This document shows, one piece after another, positions 14,524 through 24,059 of a stretch of 64,000 nt of DNA. The stretch is from Bifidobacterium lemurum (GTDB taxonomy: Bacteria > Actinomycetota > Actinomycetes > Actinomycetales > Bifidobacteriaceae), in the NCBI RefSeq assembly GCF_014898175.1, contig NZ_CP062948.1, positions 1,488,001 to 1,552,000 of the forward strand, given 5' to 3'. A program made the position numbers and the translations under genes. Positions within the stretch are counted from its first letter, which is position 1; every line of letters begins with the position of its first letter. The notes beneath the pieces are model-generated. The model worked only from the letters and a program-made list of their open reading frames with translations, did not search any database and was not told the origin of the DNA.

Positions 14524-14616
14524 TCTTGTTTCGGTGCGCATGTGATAACCGGCGAATTGGACGTGAATGTCAGCCAGGTGATCGTCTTGTGCCGGTACAC
14601 ATGTGATGACCGGGAA
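14524..14616. repeat. Two approximately 34-base direct repeats upstream of the ABC transporter
   Basis: GGTCTTGT-TTCGG-TGCGCATGTGATAACCGG (from 14524) and CGTCTTGT-GCCGG-TACACATGTGATGACCGG (from 14583) share the centre CRCATGTGATRACCGG at 14537-14552 and 14598-14613, 61 bases apart. They lie 46-140 bases before the exporter gene and look like paired regulator sites. The rest of the 539-base gap is covered by the two preceding entries. Confidence 0.65.
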
Positions 14617-14661
14617 CGTCGAAAGATATGCGGTTGGACGAAAGTCGGCTAGGTTGGAGCC

Positions 14662-15858
14662 ATGATTGAGATAACAGGGCTTTCCAAACGGTTCGGTTCC
14701 AAGCAGGCGTTGAACGATGTGAGCTTCATCGCCGAAGACGGCGTCGTCACAGGATTTCTCGGACCCAACGGCGCGGGCAAATCCACCGCCATGCGTGCTG
14801 CGCTGGGGCTGATCGCGCCGGATGCGGGACGCGCGCTCATCGACGGCCATCCGTTCGCCAAGTCGTCCGCGCCCCTGCGCGAGGTCGGCGCGGTGCTCGA
14901 CGCCAAATCCGCCCACCGTTCGCGCTCCGCCTATGACCATCTGCGCGCGCTCGCCGCGACCAACGGCATTCCCAAGCGCCGCGTCGACGAGGTGATCGAC
15001 ATGACCGGCATCACCGCCGTGAAAAAGCGTAAGGCCGGGCAGTTTTCGCTGGGCATGAGCCAGCGGCTGTCCATCGCGGCCGCGCTGCTCGGCGACCCGA
15101 AGAACCTCGTGCTTGACGAGCCGATCAACGGCCTCGACCCCGAAGGCGTCAAATGGGTGCGCGATCTATGCCGCTATTACGCCTCCGAAGGCCGTGCCGT
15201 GCTGCTCAGCTCGCATCTGATGAGCGAGGTGGCGCTTACGGCCGACAATCTGGTGATCATCGGTCAGGGACGCATTCTGGAAACCACCACGGTCGCGCGT
15301 TTCGTGGCCGAGCATTCGCGCCGTGCCATCCGCGTGTGCACACCCGATCCGGCCAGACTGCACGCCATCTTCGCGCAGGCTCCCGAAGTGCGGCTCGCGC
15401 CCGCCGTCCGCCTTTCCAGCGATCCCGAAGAGGGCGAGGTGTTCCGCATCGTCGGCGCCGACCTGAAAACCGCGGCCCGCACCTTCGCGCAGGCGCAGCT
15501 GGTGACCTACGAACTGGTCGAGGAGCGCGCGTCTCTTGAGGACGCCTATATGGCGCTGACCCACAGCCACGCGGAATACCTCACCGCGGATGTGCCCGGC
15601 GTCGCGGGCGCTCCAGTCGGCGTCGCCGGTCCGCAAAGTGGCCTGCAGAGTGGGTTGCAAAATGGACAGCAGAGTGGGCCACAGAGTGATTCGCAAAGCG
15701 CTTTGCAAAGTGGTCTTCAAAGTGGTCCGCAAAATGTTTCACAAGCTGTTTCACACGGTGTTTCACAGGATGTTTCACGGAATGCTCCGCAAGGATCCAC
15801 ACAGGGTGTCGACCCCGCAACCCCAATAACCGCAACGGATTCGGAGGCCGCGCGATGA
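14662..15858 (+). CDS. ABC transporter ATP-binding protein with Gln/Ser-rich tail
   Basis: 398 residues. The nucleotide-binding domain has Walker A GPNGAGKST, the signature FSLGMSQRLSIA, Walker B LVLDEPINGLDPEG and the H-loop SSHLMSE, typical of antibiotic- or peptide-export ATPases. From about residue 315 the protein carries an unusual low-complexity tail of GxQSGLQ/VSQ-like units encoded by 12-15-base repeats. It overlaps the permease start by four bases (ATGA), so the two are translationally coupled. Confidence 0.88.
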   Translation: MIEITGLSKRFGSKQALNDVSFIAEDGVVTGFLGPNGAGKSTAMRAALGLIAPDAGRALIDGHPFAKSSAPLREVGAVLDAKSAHRSRSAYDHLRALAATNGIPKRRVDEVIDMTGITAVKKRKAGQFSLGMSQRLSIAAALLGDPKNLVLDEPINGLDPEGVKWVRDLCRYYASEGRAVLLSSHLMSEVALTADNLVIIGQGRILETTTVARFVAEHSRRAIRVCTPDPARLHAIFAQAPEVRLAPAVRLSSDPEEGEVFRIVGADLKTAARTFAQAQLVTYELVEERASLEDAYMALTHSHAEYLTADVPGVAGAPVGVAGPQSGLQSGLQNGQQSGPQSDSQSALQSGLQSGPQNVSQAVSHGVSQDVSRNAPQGSTQGVDPATPITATDSEAAR

Positions 15859-16787
15859 ACACAATGAACACGACAAGCGCGATGAACCAGCGCAACACCT
15901 ATGCCGCCAGCCGCAGCGTGAACCGCCACGCCCGTCTCACCTTCGGCGGCAGCCTCAAAGCCGAACTGATCAAACTCTGGTCGTTGAACTCCACCAAATG
16001 GCTGCTCGGCATCACCATCGCGGTCACGGTGTCGATGGCCGCGCTGAGCGTGTGGGCCGTGACCCTGCTCGCCTCCATAGACCCCACCACCGCCGAAGTG
16101 GCGGCCGAGCCCCAGCCGCTCGCCGCCTCCGACATGTGGTCGATGCTCGCCGCGTCCGGCTCCGCGTCCGCACTGGTCGTCGCCATCTTCGGCGTGATGG
16201 CCATCACCAGCGAATACACCACCTCCAGCGTGCAGTCGTCGCTGGTGGCCAATCCGCGCCGCGGCATGTTCTACACCTCCAAATCGCTGGCCGTGGCGCT
16301 GTTCACCCTGCTCGCCTCCGTGGTGGGCATCCTGCTCGCCTGGGGTGTGATGACGGCGATGACCGGCGGATACGAGGTCACCGCGCTTGCCGGCGACGAA
16401 CGCCGCATCGTGCCGGTCGTGCTGGTCGGATTCCCCGTGGCGATGATGCTGGTCGCGTTGCTGGCCCAAGGTCTCGGCGGACTGACCCGCTCCACCGTGG
16501 GCGGCGTGTGCGCGGTGGTGGGATTGCTGATGATCCTCTCCTCCGTGGTCTCCATCGTCTCGCTGGCCTCCAGCCGCTTCTCCTGGCTCGGCTCGGTGGC
16601 CTACTGTCTGCCCGATTCAGCGCTGAACAACTTTCTGACCGCCGGCATCCGGGACTCCGTGAGCGCCGCCATCCCGCAGGACTATTGGGTCCCGCAATGG
16701 TGGCAGTCCGGTCTGATCCTGCTTGCCTGGACCGTGGTGGCTTGGGGCGCCGGGCTGCTCGTCACCAGGCGCGCGGACGTCAAATAA
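15855..16787 (+). CDS. ABC-2-type permease
   Basis: 310 residues with a basic N-terminus and about six membrane spans in the ABC-2 pattern. It is the membrane partner of the preceding ATPase; the start overlaps its stop (ATGA). Together they form a two-gene exporter with no visible substrate gene, regulator or sensor kinase nearby. ORF length and topology fit drug or lantibiotic exporters, but the substrate is unknown. Confidence 0.82.
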   Translation: MNTMNTTSAMNQRNTYAASRSVNRHARLTFGGSLKAELIKLWSLNSTKWLLGITIAVTVSMAALSVWAVTLLASIDPTTAEVAAEPQPLAASDMWSMLAASGSASALVVAIFGVMAITSEYTTSSVQSSLVANPRRGMFYTSKSLAVALFTLLASVVGILLAWGVMTAMTGGYEVTALAGDERRIVPVVLVGFPVAMMLVALLAQGLGGLTRSTVGGVCAVVGLLMILSSVVSIVSLASSRFSWLGSVAYCLPDSALNNFLTAGIRDSVSAAIPQDYWVPQWWQSGLILLAWTVVAWGAGLLVTRRADVK

Positions 16788-16841
16788 GCGGAAGCGGACG
16801 TTCTCTCGCGCGTGTCACAAACCGCACGTATAGTAGGGCGC

Positions 16842-17138
16842 ATGCCTACATTCACACGTGAAGAAATCGAGCACTTGGGCGATCTCGCCCGCATCGCGCT
16901 CACCGATGAGGAGATCACCCGTCTGCAAGGCGAGCTGAACGTCATCGCCGACTCCATCAACAAGGTGCAGGAGGTCGCGTCCGCGGACGTGGCCCCCACC
17001 GCGAACCCCGTGCCGCTCGAGGCCTATCTGCGCCCCGACGTGCCCGAGACCCCGCTCACGCAGGAGGAAGCCATCGCCGGTGGTCCGAAGACCGAGGCCG
17101 GCATGTTCGTCGCGCCGCGCATTCTGGGGGAGGAGTGA
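16842..17138 (+). CDS. gatC: Asp/Glu-tRNA amidotransferase subunit C
   Basis: 98 residues. GatC tethers GatA and GatB in the amidotransferase that converts mis-acylated Glu-tRNA(Gln) and Asp-tRNA(Asn). The family pattern is clear ([21 protein letters not shown], then LRPDVPE and APRIL at the end). A -10-like TATAGT lies 10 bases before the ATG and there is only a weak AGGG, so the mRNA may be leaderless. gatA begins 1 base after its stop. Confidence 0.95.
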   Translation: MPTFTREEIEHLGDLARIALTDEEITRLQGELNVIADSINKVQEVASADVAPTANPVPLEAYLRPDVPETPLTQEEAIAGGPKTEAGMFVAPRILGEE

Positions 17139-17139
17139 G

Positions 17140-18672
17140 ATGACCGTGAACACCAACGACATCGTCAAACTGTCCGCCGTTGAGATGGCCGCCAAGGTCA
17201 AGTCCGGCGAAGTGTCCAGCCGCGAGCTGGTCGACGCCCATCTCGAGGTGATCGAGGCCGCCGAGCCGAGCGTCAACGCCTTCCTCAAGGTCTCCGCCGA
17301 CGTGGCCCGCGAGCAGGCCGACGCCTTCGACGCGAAATCCGCCGACGAGAAGGCTGCGCTGCCCGAGCTGGCCGGCGTGCCGATCGCGATCAAAGACATG
17401 ATCGTCACCAAGGGCATCGAAACCACCGCCGCCTCGAAGATCCTCGAAGGCTGGGTGCCGCCGTACGACGCCACCGTGATCGAGAAGCTCAAGGCCGCCG
17501 GCATGCCGATCCTGGGCAAAACCAACCTCGACGAGTTCGCGCAGGGCTCGTCCACCGAACATTCCGCCTATGGCCCCACCCACAATCCGTGGGATACCGA
17601 GCGCGTGCCCGGCGGCTCCGGCGGCGGCTCCGCCTCCGCGGTGGCCGCGTTCGAGGCGCCGCTGGCCCTCGGCACCGACACCGGCGGCTCGATCCGCCAG
17701 CCCGGCGCCCTGACCGGCACCGTCGGCGTCAAGCCCACCTACGGCGGCGTGAGCCGTTTCGGCGCAATCGCCATGGCCTCCTCGCTCGACCAGATCGGCC
17801 CCGTCACCCGCACGGTGCTGGATTCCGCGCTGCTGCAGGAGATCATCGGCGGCCATGACAAGCGCGATTCCACCTCCATCCCCGAAGGCCCGCGCCCGAT
17901 GGCCGCGGCCGCCCGCGAGGGCATGAAGCGCGACCTGAAGGGCCTCAAGGTCGGCCTGGTCAAGGAACTCGGCGGCGAAGGCTTCCAGCCCGGCGTCGAA
18001 GCCCGCTTCAACGAGGCCGTCGCCCTGCTCGAATCCATGGGCGCTCAGGTCACCGAGGTGAGCTGCCCGCACTTCCCGTACGCGCTGGGCGCCTACTACA
18101 TCATCATGCCTTCCGAGGTGAGTTCGAACCTCGCCCGCTACGATGGCATGCGCTACGGCCTGCGCGTGATGCCACCGGCCGGCGTGCCCTCCACCGCCGC
18201 CAACATGATGGCCTACACCCGTGAGGCCGGCTTCGGCGACGAGGTCAAGCGCCGCATCATCCTGGGCACCTACGCGCTCTCCGCCGGCTACTACGACGCC
18301 TGGTACGGCTCGGCCCAGAAGGTGCGCACGTTGATCATCGACGACTTCAACAAGGCCTTCGAACAGTGCGACGTGCTCGTCTCCCCGACGAGCCCCTCCA
18401 CCGCGTTCAAGTTCGGCGAGAAGATGGACGATCCGCTGGCCATGTATATGAACGACATCGCCACCATCCCCGCGAACCTCGCCGGCATGCCCGCCATGTC
18501 GATCCCCGCGGGCCTGTCCGACGACGGTCTGCCGGTCGGCTTCCAGCTCATCGCGCCCCAGCAGCGCGACGAGGTGATGTACAAGCCGGCCGCGGCGCTT
18601 GAGGCCGCGCTGGAAGAGCAGTGGGGCGGCCCGATCTGGCAGTCCCTCAACACCCCCTGGCTGGGCGAGTGA
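17140..18672 (+). CDS. gatA: Asp/Glu-tRNA amidotransferase subunit A
   Basis: 510 residues. The amidase-family glutaminase subunit releases ammonia from glutamine. The catalytic Ser-cisSer-Lys triad is visible: K85 (PIAIKDM), S160 (VPGGSGGGS) and S184 ([11 protein letters not shown]). Start ATG 17140 has GGGGAGGAG just upstream inside the end of gatC. It is part of the gatC-gatA-gatB operon. Confidence 0.97.
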   Translation: MTVNTNDIVKLSAVEMAAKVKSGEVSSRELVDAHLEVIEAAEPSVNAFLKVSADVAREQADAFDAKSADEKAALPELAGVPIAIKDMIVTKGIETTAASKILEGWVPPYDATVIEKLKAAGMPILGKTNLDEFAQGSSTEHSAYGPTHNPWDTERVPGGSGGGSASAVAAFEAPLALGTDTGGSIRQPGALTGTVGVKPTYGGVSRFGAIAMASSLDQIGPVTRTVLDSALLQEIIGGHDKRDSTSIPEGPRPMAAAAREGMKRDLKGLKVGLVKELGGEGFQPGVEARFNEAVALLESMGAQVTEVSCPHFPYALGAYYIIMPSEVSSNLARYDGMRYGLRVMPPAGVPSTAANMMAYTREAGFGDEVKRRIILGTYALSAGYYDAWYGSAQKVRTLIIDDFNKAFEQCDVLVSPTSPSTAFKFGEKMDDPLAMYMNDIATIPANLAGMPAMSIPAGLSDDGLPVGFQLIAPQQRDEVMYKPAAALEAALEEQWGGPIWQSLNTPWLGE

Positions 18673-18707
18673 GACGCGCGGAATCGGAAAGGAACTAAGG
18701 AAGCATC

Positions 18708-20204
18708 ATGGCTGACAAACTGATGAAGTACTCCGAGGCCGTCAAGCAGTTCGACCCGGTCCTCGGTCTGGAAACCCACGTGGAGCTCAGCACCACCACC
18801 AAGCTGTTCTGCCCGGCGGAGGTCGCCTTCGGCGGCGAGCCGAACAGCCAGCTCACCCCGGTCTCGCTCGGCCTGCCCGGTTCGCTGCCGGTGCTGAACG
18901 CCACCGCCGTGGACTACGCGATCAAGCTGGGCCTGGCCCTGCACTGCGAGATCGCCGAATGGAGCCAGTTCTCCCGCAAGAACTACTTCTACCCGGATAT
19001 GCCGCGCGACTACCAGATTTCGCAGTACGACAAGCCCACCAACGGCAACGGCTATCTGGACGTGGAGCTGGAGGACGGCACCGTCTTCCGCGTGCCGATC
19101 GAGCGCGCCCACATCGAGGACGACGCCGGCAAGAACACCCACGTGGGCGGTTCCGACGGCCGCATCGAAGGCGCCGACCACTCGCTGGTCGACTACAACC
19201 GCGCCGGCGTGCCGCTGATCGAGATCGTCACCAAGCCCATCGAGGGCGCGGGCGAACGCGCGCCGGAGATCGCGGCCGCGTACATGCGCGCCATCCGCGA
19301 CATCGTGCGCGCGCTGAACATCAGCCACGCCCGCATGGAGCAGGGCAATATGCGCGCCGATGTGAACGTGTCGCTGCGCCGTTCGGCCTCCGACCCCTTC
19401 GGCACCCGTTCCGAGACGAAGAACGTGAACTCGTTCCGTGCCATCGAGAAGACCGTGCAGTACGAGATCCGCCGTCAGGCGCAGATTCTCTCCGAGGGCG
19501 GTGAGATCCTGCAGGAGACCCGCCATTGGGATGAGTCCTCGCAGTCCACCGCCGGCGGCCGCGTCAAGTCCGACGCCGACGATTACCGCTACTTCCCCGA
19601 CCCCGATCTGGTGATGCTGCACATCACCAAGGAGCACATCGCCCGCATCGAGGCCGAGATGCCGGAGATGCCGCGCGAGCGCCGCAACCGGCTCAAGGCA
19701 GAATGGGGTCTGAGCGACCTGCAGATGCGCGACGTGCTCAACGCGGACGCGCTCGATCTGATCGAGGCCACCGTCGCCGCCGGTGCCACCGCGGCTGGCG
19801 CGCGCAAGTGGTGGCTTGGCGAGCTCAGCCGCGAGGCCAACGCCAAGGGCGTCTCGCTGGAGGAGCTGCCGATCACCGCGGCCGACGTGGCCGAGGTCGA
19901 GAAGCTCATCGCCGAGGGCAAGCTCAACGACAAGCTCGCCAAGCAGACCGTCGTCGGCGTGCTCGCCGGCGAGGGCACGCCCGCCGAGGTCGTCGAGAAG
20001 CACGGCTATAAGATCGTCTCCGACGACGGCCTGATCGACAAGGCCGTGGACGAGGCGCTCGCCGCCAACCCGGACGTCGCCGAGAAGCTCAAGAGCGGCA
20101 ACATGAAGCCGATGGGCGTGATCATCGGCGCGGTGATGAAGGCCACGCGCGGCCAGGCCGATGCGAAGGCCGTCACCAAGGTCGTGATGGGCAAGATCAA
20201 GTAG
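18708..20204 (+). CDS. gatB: Asp/Glu-tRNA amidotransferase subunit B
   Basis: 498 residues. GatB binds the mis-acylated tRNA and activates it with ATP before transamidation. Family signatures include [10 protein letters not shown] near the N-terminus, [17 protein letters not shown], and the C-terminal helical YqeY-like tail. AAAGGAAC with suitable spacing precedes the ATG. It is the last gene of the gat operon and is followed by a terminator. Confidence 0.97.
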   Translation: MADKLMKYSEAVKQFDPVLGLETHVELSTTTKLFCPAEVAFGGEPNSQLTPVSLGLPGSLPVLNATAVDYAIKLGLALHCEIAEWSQFSRKNYFYPDMPRDYQISQYDKPTNGNGYLDVELEDGTVFRVPIERAHIEDDAGKNTHVGGSDGRIEGADHSLVDYNRAGVPLIEIVTKPIEGAGERAPEIAAAYMRAIRDIVRALNISHARMEQGNMRADVNVSLRRSASDPFGTRSETKNVNSFRAIEKTVQYEIRRQAQILSEGGEILQETRHWDESSQSTAGGRVKSDADDYRYFPDPDLVMLHITKEHIARIEAEMPEMPRERRNRLKAEWGLSDLQMRDVLNADALDLIEATVAAGATAAGARKWWLGELSREANAKGVSLEELPITAADVAEVEKLIAEGKLNDKLAKQTVVGVLAGEGTPAEVVEKHGYKIVSDDGLIDKAVDEALAANPDVAEKLKSGNMKPMGVIIGAVMKATRGQADAKAVTKVVMGKIK

Positions 20205-20222
20205 CCTTTCTCCCGGCTATGA

Positions 20223-20253
20223 GGGCCTCTCCGTGCTATGCGCGGAGAGGCCC
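20223..20253 (+). terminator. Terminator after gatB
   Basis: Eleven-base perfect arms GGGCCTCTCCG / CGGAGAGGCCC around a 9-base loop, followed by TTCGTCTTG. Confidence 0.85.
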
Positions 20254-20283
20254 TTCGTCTTGTCGGGCGGGACACCTTGTTCC

Positions 20284-20385
20284 CTCGTCATTCTGAGCGG
20301 AGCGTAGCGGAGTCGAAGAATCCCCAACCGGTGTTTCCAAGAGATCCTTCGACTCCGGGCCACGCCCTCCGCTTAGGATGACGAG
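20284..20385. repeat. REP-like imperfect inverted repeat
   Basis: CTCGTCATTCTGAGCGGAGC...GTCGAAGAATCC (20284-20323) faces GATCCTTCGACTCCGGGCC...CTTAGGATGACGAG (20344-20385). It could form a long imperfect hairpin. Sequences of this wording are common dispersed repeats. It occupies much of the 353-base gatB-GNAT gap; nothing coding is seen. Confidence 0.75.
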
Positions 20386-20557
20386 TCGGAAAGAGAGCCG
20401 CCCCCCCTCGGGAGGCGACGAAACGGAGAATGGAACACGCCGTGCGGCTGGGGAGGTGTGGGGCATATCACGTCCGAGCTTCTTCCAGCGTTCATACAGC
20501 CGAGTAAGATATGTTCGGCATTGATTGTTGACCAATCATGAGGAAATGTTAGGAACC

Positions 20558-21622
20558 ATGATCGAGAACACCGCTCAGAAAACAGGGGAGTCGTCCCGCG
20601 AGCTGCCTGCACGCATCGTCATTCCGCCGATTCGTGGCGAGATGGTGCATCTGAGGCCCGCCACCGTGGAGGACCTGCTCAGGCTCGACGAGCTGGATGC
20701 CTTCTATGGCGCGTCCAAGATCACCGGCAAGGACGCGGCCGCCGAGCGCGCGCTGGTGCACGCGTGGGTTCGACGTTCCGTGGCTTGGATGAACGGGCAG
20801 CAGCCGGTCGAATCCGGCGTGGGCGATCCCGAATCCCGCCGCACCGTGGCCTGGGCCATCCTCACCGACGCCGACCATGACGACGACGGCGAAACCGATG
20901 CCCCCGCGACCGACAATGTGATCGGCATGATCTTTCTGATCGACGTGGACGCGTGGTCGCGTTCCGCGCGCATCCAGGTGATTCTTGGACGCGACTACCG
21001 CGGCCGTGGCTACTCGCGAGACGCGATGCCCCGTGTGATGACCTTCGGATTCGCGCCGCAGCCCGTCGGCCTGGGCATGCACCGCATCTGGGTGGGCGTG
21101 CCCGAAAAGAACTCCCGATCGAACTCCGTCTACCGTTCGTTGGGCTTCGTGCCTTCCGGCGTCTCGCGTGACGCCCTGTGGGATACGGAGAACAACAAGT
21201 ATCAGGATCTGATCGTGATGGACACGTTGGTCGACGAATACGATCCGATCCGCTCCCTCGATGCCTTCGGCATGCATGTGTTCGAGGACAATCCCGGCGT
21301 CAAGGAGGCCTTGAGCGCGCGCGAGCATTCCCTCGCCATTCAGCAGACGGTCGATTTGGGCGATGGCGAAACCGCCGTGGGCGAATCCGAACGATTCGGC
21401 GAAACGCCTGTGGGCGAGTCGCGACGCGAGGATCATATGAACGAGGCCGAACCGGTGGCCGGCGAATCCGACGTCATGCCGCACCGGACCAACGCCGGCG
21501 CACCGGGCGAGTCGGAATCGGAAAGCAACTGGCCTTACGGGCAGTCCGAACGCAAGACATCGAAGGACGCGTGGTGGCGCACGCTGGGGCGTGGCCGCAA
21601 ACGCGACACGGAAGGTAAGTGA
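20558..21622 (+). CDS. GNAT-family N-acetyltransferase (RimJ/RimL-like) with acidic tail
   Basis: About 354 residues. An acetyl-CoA-dependent transferase fold covers residues about 25-210, with the acetyl-CoA loop in LGRDYRGRGYSRDA and the C-terminal NSVYRSLGFVPSG motif. The last 120 residues are a disordered Glu/Ser/Gly-rich tail ending in a basic segment (GRGRKRDTEGK). The substrate is unknown. ATG 20558 was chosen (AGGAA close upstream); ATG 20546 is possible. The DUF2469 gene follows after 10 bases, suggesting co-transcription. Confidence 0.8.
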   Translation: MIENTAQKTGESSRELPARIVIPPIRGEMVHLRPATVEDLLRLDELDAFYGASKITGKDAAAERALVHAWVRRSVAWMNGQQPVESGVGDPESRRTVAWAILTDADHDDDGETDAPATDNVIGMIFLIDVDAWSRSARIQVILGRDYRGRGYSRDAMPRVMTFGFAPQPVGLGMHRIWVGVPEKNSRSNSVYRSLGFVPSGVSRDALWDTENNKYQDLIVMDTLVDEYDPIRSLDAFGMHVFEDNPGVKEALSAREHSLAIQQTVDLGDGETAVGESERFGETPVGESRREDHMNEAEPVAGESDVMPHRTNAGAPGESESESNWPYGQSERKTSKDAWWRTLGRGRKRDTEGK

Positions 21623-21632
21623 ACGAACAGCT

Positions 21633-21947
21633 ATGAGCGCTGAGGATCTCGACAATTACGAAACCGACGCCGAACTCGCCCTGTACCGGGAGTACCGCGA
21701 CGTCATCAAACTGTTCACCTACGTGGTGGAGACCGAACGTCGGTTCTATCTGGCGAACAAAGTGGATTTCAACGTGCGTTCCGCGGGTCAGGACGTCTAT
21801 TTCGACGTGCAGCTGACCGACGCGTGGGTGTGGGACGTCTACCGTTCCAGCCGTTTCGTCAAATCCGTGCGCATCGTGACCTTCAAGGATGTGAACGTCG
21901 AGGAAGTGCAGAAAACCGATATCGACATCCCCGACGACATCCACTGA
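21633..21947 (+). CDS. DUF2469 family protein
   Basis: 104 residues, beginning SAEDLDNYETDAELALYREYRDV, with the conserved VETERRFYLAN and VYFDVQLTDAWVWDVYR core. It is a small acidic cytoplasmic protein conserved in actinobacteria, without a known function. A weak site (AAGGTAAG) precedes the ATG. A hairpin follows at 21970. Confidence 0.85.
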   Translation: MSAEDLDNYETDAELALYREYRDVIKLFTYVVETERRFYLANKVDFNVRSAGQDVYFDVQLTDAWVWDVYRSSRFVKSVRIVTFKDVNVEEVQKTDIDIPDDIH

Positions 21948-21969
21948 TCAAGCGGCCTTCGCGCTGTCC

Positions 21970-21996
21970 GCCCCTCATCCACCTCGTTTGAGGGGC
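21970..21996 (+). terminator. Hairpin after the DUF2469 gene
   Basis: GCCCCTCA / TGAGGGGC with an 11-base loop; no long T run. Confidence 0.65.
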
Positions 21997-22136
21997 AGTG
22001 TGAACGATAACAGGCGAAATGACGGGCTTTTGCGGGCTATGCTGGGAATGATTCTGTGTGCATTCGCACATGAGGAGCGTGCGTTTGCCACGGGGTCGGG
22101 TAGACTGTCCCTGATTTTGATGAGCAAGGAGACATC

Positions 22137-23747
22137 GTGACCGAAAAGCAATCTGTGGTGATCATCGGCGGCGGCCCCGCCGGTCTGACCGCCGCCTGGG
22201 AACTGATCAAGGACGGCGGCGCCGAATCGTATGACGTGACCGTGCTTGAGGAGACCCGAGAGTTCGGCGGCATCTCGCGCACCGTGCGCCATAACGGCAA
22301 CCGCATGGACATCGGCGGACATCGCTTCTTCTCGAAGGACGAGCGCATCATGCAGTGGTGGAAGGACACGCTTCCCCTGCAGGGCGCGCCATCATACGAC
22401 GACCGCAAGCTCGGCCGCGAACACGATATGGAACCGGGCGGCCCCGATCCCGAGGTCGAAGACAAGGTGATGCTCAAGCGCCACCGCGTCTCCCGCATCT
22501 TCTGGAACCGCCGATTCTTCGACTATCCGATCTCGCTGAGCGCCAACACCTTCCGCGCGATGGGCTTCAAACTGACCATGCAGGCGGGCTTCTCCTATCT
22601 CGCCTCCATGGTGCACAAGCTGCCCGAGGACAATCTGGAGAACTTCTACATCAACCGCTTCGGCCGCAAGCTCTACTCCATGTTCTTCGAGGGCTACACC
22701 GAGAAGCTGTGGGGACGCCATCCCTCGCAGATCTCCGCCGACTGGGGCGCGCAGCGCGTCAAGGGACTGAGCATCATGGGCGTGCTGAAGAACGCCTTCG
22801 CCAAGCTGAGCCCCAAGAAGCGCGACAATTCCGAGGTCGAGACCTCGCTGATCGAAGAGTTCTGGTATCCCAAGTACGGCCCCGGCCAGCTGTGGGAGAC
22901 CGTCGAGGAGAACTGCGCCGCCGCCGGCGTCACGGTGCTCACCGACGCCAAGGTGGTGGAGCTCAAGCAGGTGGACGGCGCCATCGCCGCCGTGGTGTAC
23001 GAGGATTCCGAAGGCAACCGCACCGAGCTCGCCGCCGACCAGTTCATCTCCTCGATGCCGGTGAAGGATCTGGTCAACGCCATCGCCGCGCCCGCGGCCA
23101 ATGGCGAGGAGCACGCCAAGCCCGCGCCCGCCGACATGGTGGAGGTTGCCAACGGCCTGCCCTACCGCGACTTCGTCACCGTCGGTCTGCTCGTCAAGCA
23201 TCTGCGCCTGAAGAACACCACCGACACCCCCACCCTCGGCAATCCGCCGATCGTGCCCGACTGCTGGATCTACGTGCAGGATCCCGGCTACAAGCTGGGC
23301 CGCCTGCAGATCTTCAACAACTGGAGCCCGTATCTGGTGGCGGATGTGGACGACACCGTGTGGGTCGGCCTCGAATACTTCTGCGAGGAGGGCGACTCCT
23401 TCTGGTCCATGAGCGAGGAGGACGTCGTCAAGTTCGCCGTCTCCGAGCTCACCCGCATGCGCGTGATCAACGGCCCGCAGGACGTGCTCGACTCCCACCG
23501 CGAACGCGTCAAGAAGGCGTACCCCGCCTATTTCGACACCTACGACCGCATGTCCGAACTCGTCGAATACCTCGACGGCTTCGGCAACCTCTACTGCGTG
23601 GGCCGCAACGGCCAGCACCGCTACAACAACATGGACCATTCCATGGCCACCGCCATCGAGGCCGTCGGCAACATCAAATCCGGCAAAACCTCGAAGCGCA
23701 ACGTGTGGAGCGTGAACACCGACAAGTCCTACCACGAGCAGAAGTAG
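22137..23747 (+). CDS. FAD-dependent oxidoreductase (amine oxidase / UDP-galactopyranose mutase-like)
   Basis: 536 residues. The N-terminal dinucleotide-binding fold has VVIIGGGPAGLTAAWEL. Next comes EFGGISRTVRHNGNRMDIGGHRFFSK, typical of the COG1232-like flavoprotein group often found with cell-envelope polysaccharide genes. The C-terminus has YCVGRNGQHRYNNMDHSM. The start is GTG with AAGGAGA 4-5 bases upstream. No polysaccharide genes are adjacent, so the substrate is open; UDP-galactopyranose mutase activity is only one possibility. Confidence 0.78.
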   Translation: MTEKQSVVIIGGGPAGLTAAWELIKDGGAESYDVTVLEETREFGGISRTVRHNGNRMDIGGHRFFSKDERIMQWWKDTLPLQGAPSYDDRKLGREHDMEPGGPDPEVEDKVMLKRHRVSRIFWNRRFFDYPISLSANTFRAMGFKLTMQAGFSYLASMVHKLPEDNLENFYINRFGRKLYSMFFEGYTEKLWGRHPSQISADWGAQRVKGLSIMGVLKNAFAKLSPKKRDNSEVETSLIEEFWYPKYGPGQLWETVEENCAAAGVTVLTDAKVVELKQVDGAIAAVVYEDSEGNRTELAADQFISSMPVKDLVNAIAAPAANGEEHAKPAPADMVEVANGLPYRDFVTVGLLVKHLRLKNTTDTPTLGNPPIVPDCWIYVQDPGYKLGRLQIFNNWSPYLVADVDDTVWVGLEYFCEEGDSFWSMSEEDVVKFAVSELTRMRVINGPQDVLDSHRERVKKAYPAYFDTYDRMSELVEYLDGFGNLYCVGRNGQHRYNNMDHSMATAIEAVGNIKSGKTSKRNVWSVNTDKSYHEQK

Positions 23748-23807
23748 CGTTCCCGCCGCCGGGCCTGGCGCTCGGGCGGTGAGTGGGGCGCATCGCATCG
23801 CGTCATG

Positions 23808-23838
23808 AAGGCCGATCCTCTTGAGGAGGGTCGGCCTT
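23808..23838 (+). terminator. Hairpin between the FAD oxidoreductase gene and rho
   Basis: AAGGCCGA-tCCTC pairs with GAGGG-TCGGCCTT, followed by CGCGTT. The remaining part of this 312-base gap (23840-24059) has no gene and is probably the rho promoter and leader. Confidence 0.7.
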
Positions 23839-24059
23839 CGCGTTGGCTGACGGCAAGGTGGAATCCTTGCGCCTCGCTTGGGAAGGCGACGAATGGCGGG
23901 AGTCGCCGGGCGTTTTGCGTTGGTCTCGCGGGCGTTGTAAGGTTGGATGCAGTTCGCGAGCTACGGAATCGCCGCGGACGTTCGATAGCGGATTATCCGC
24001 AAATCATTCTTATGAGCCCTGCTCGGCCGTGCCGATTGGGCCAAGGAAAGGCACTACCA

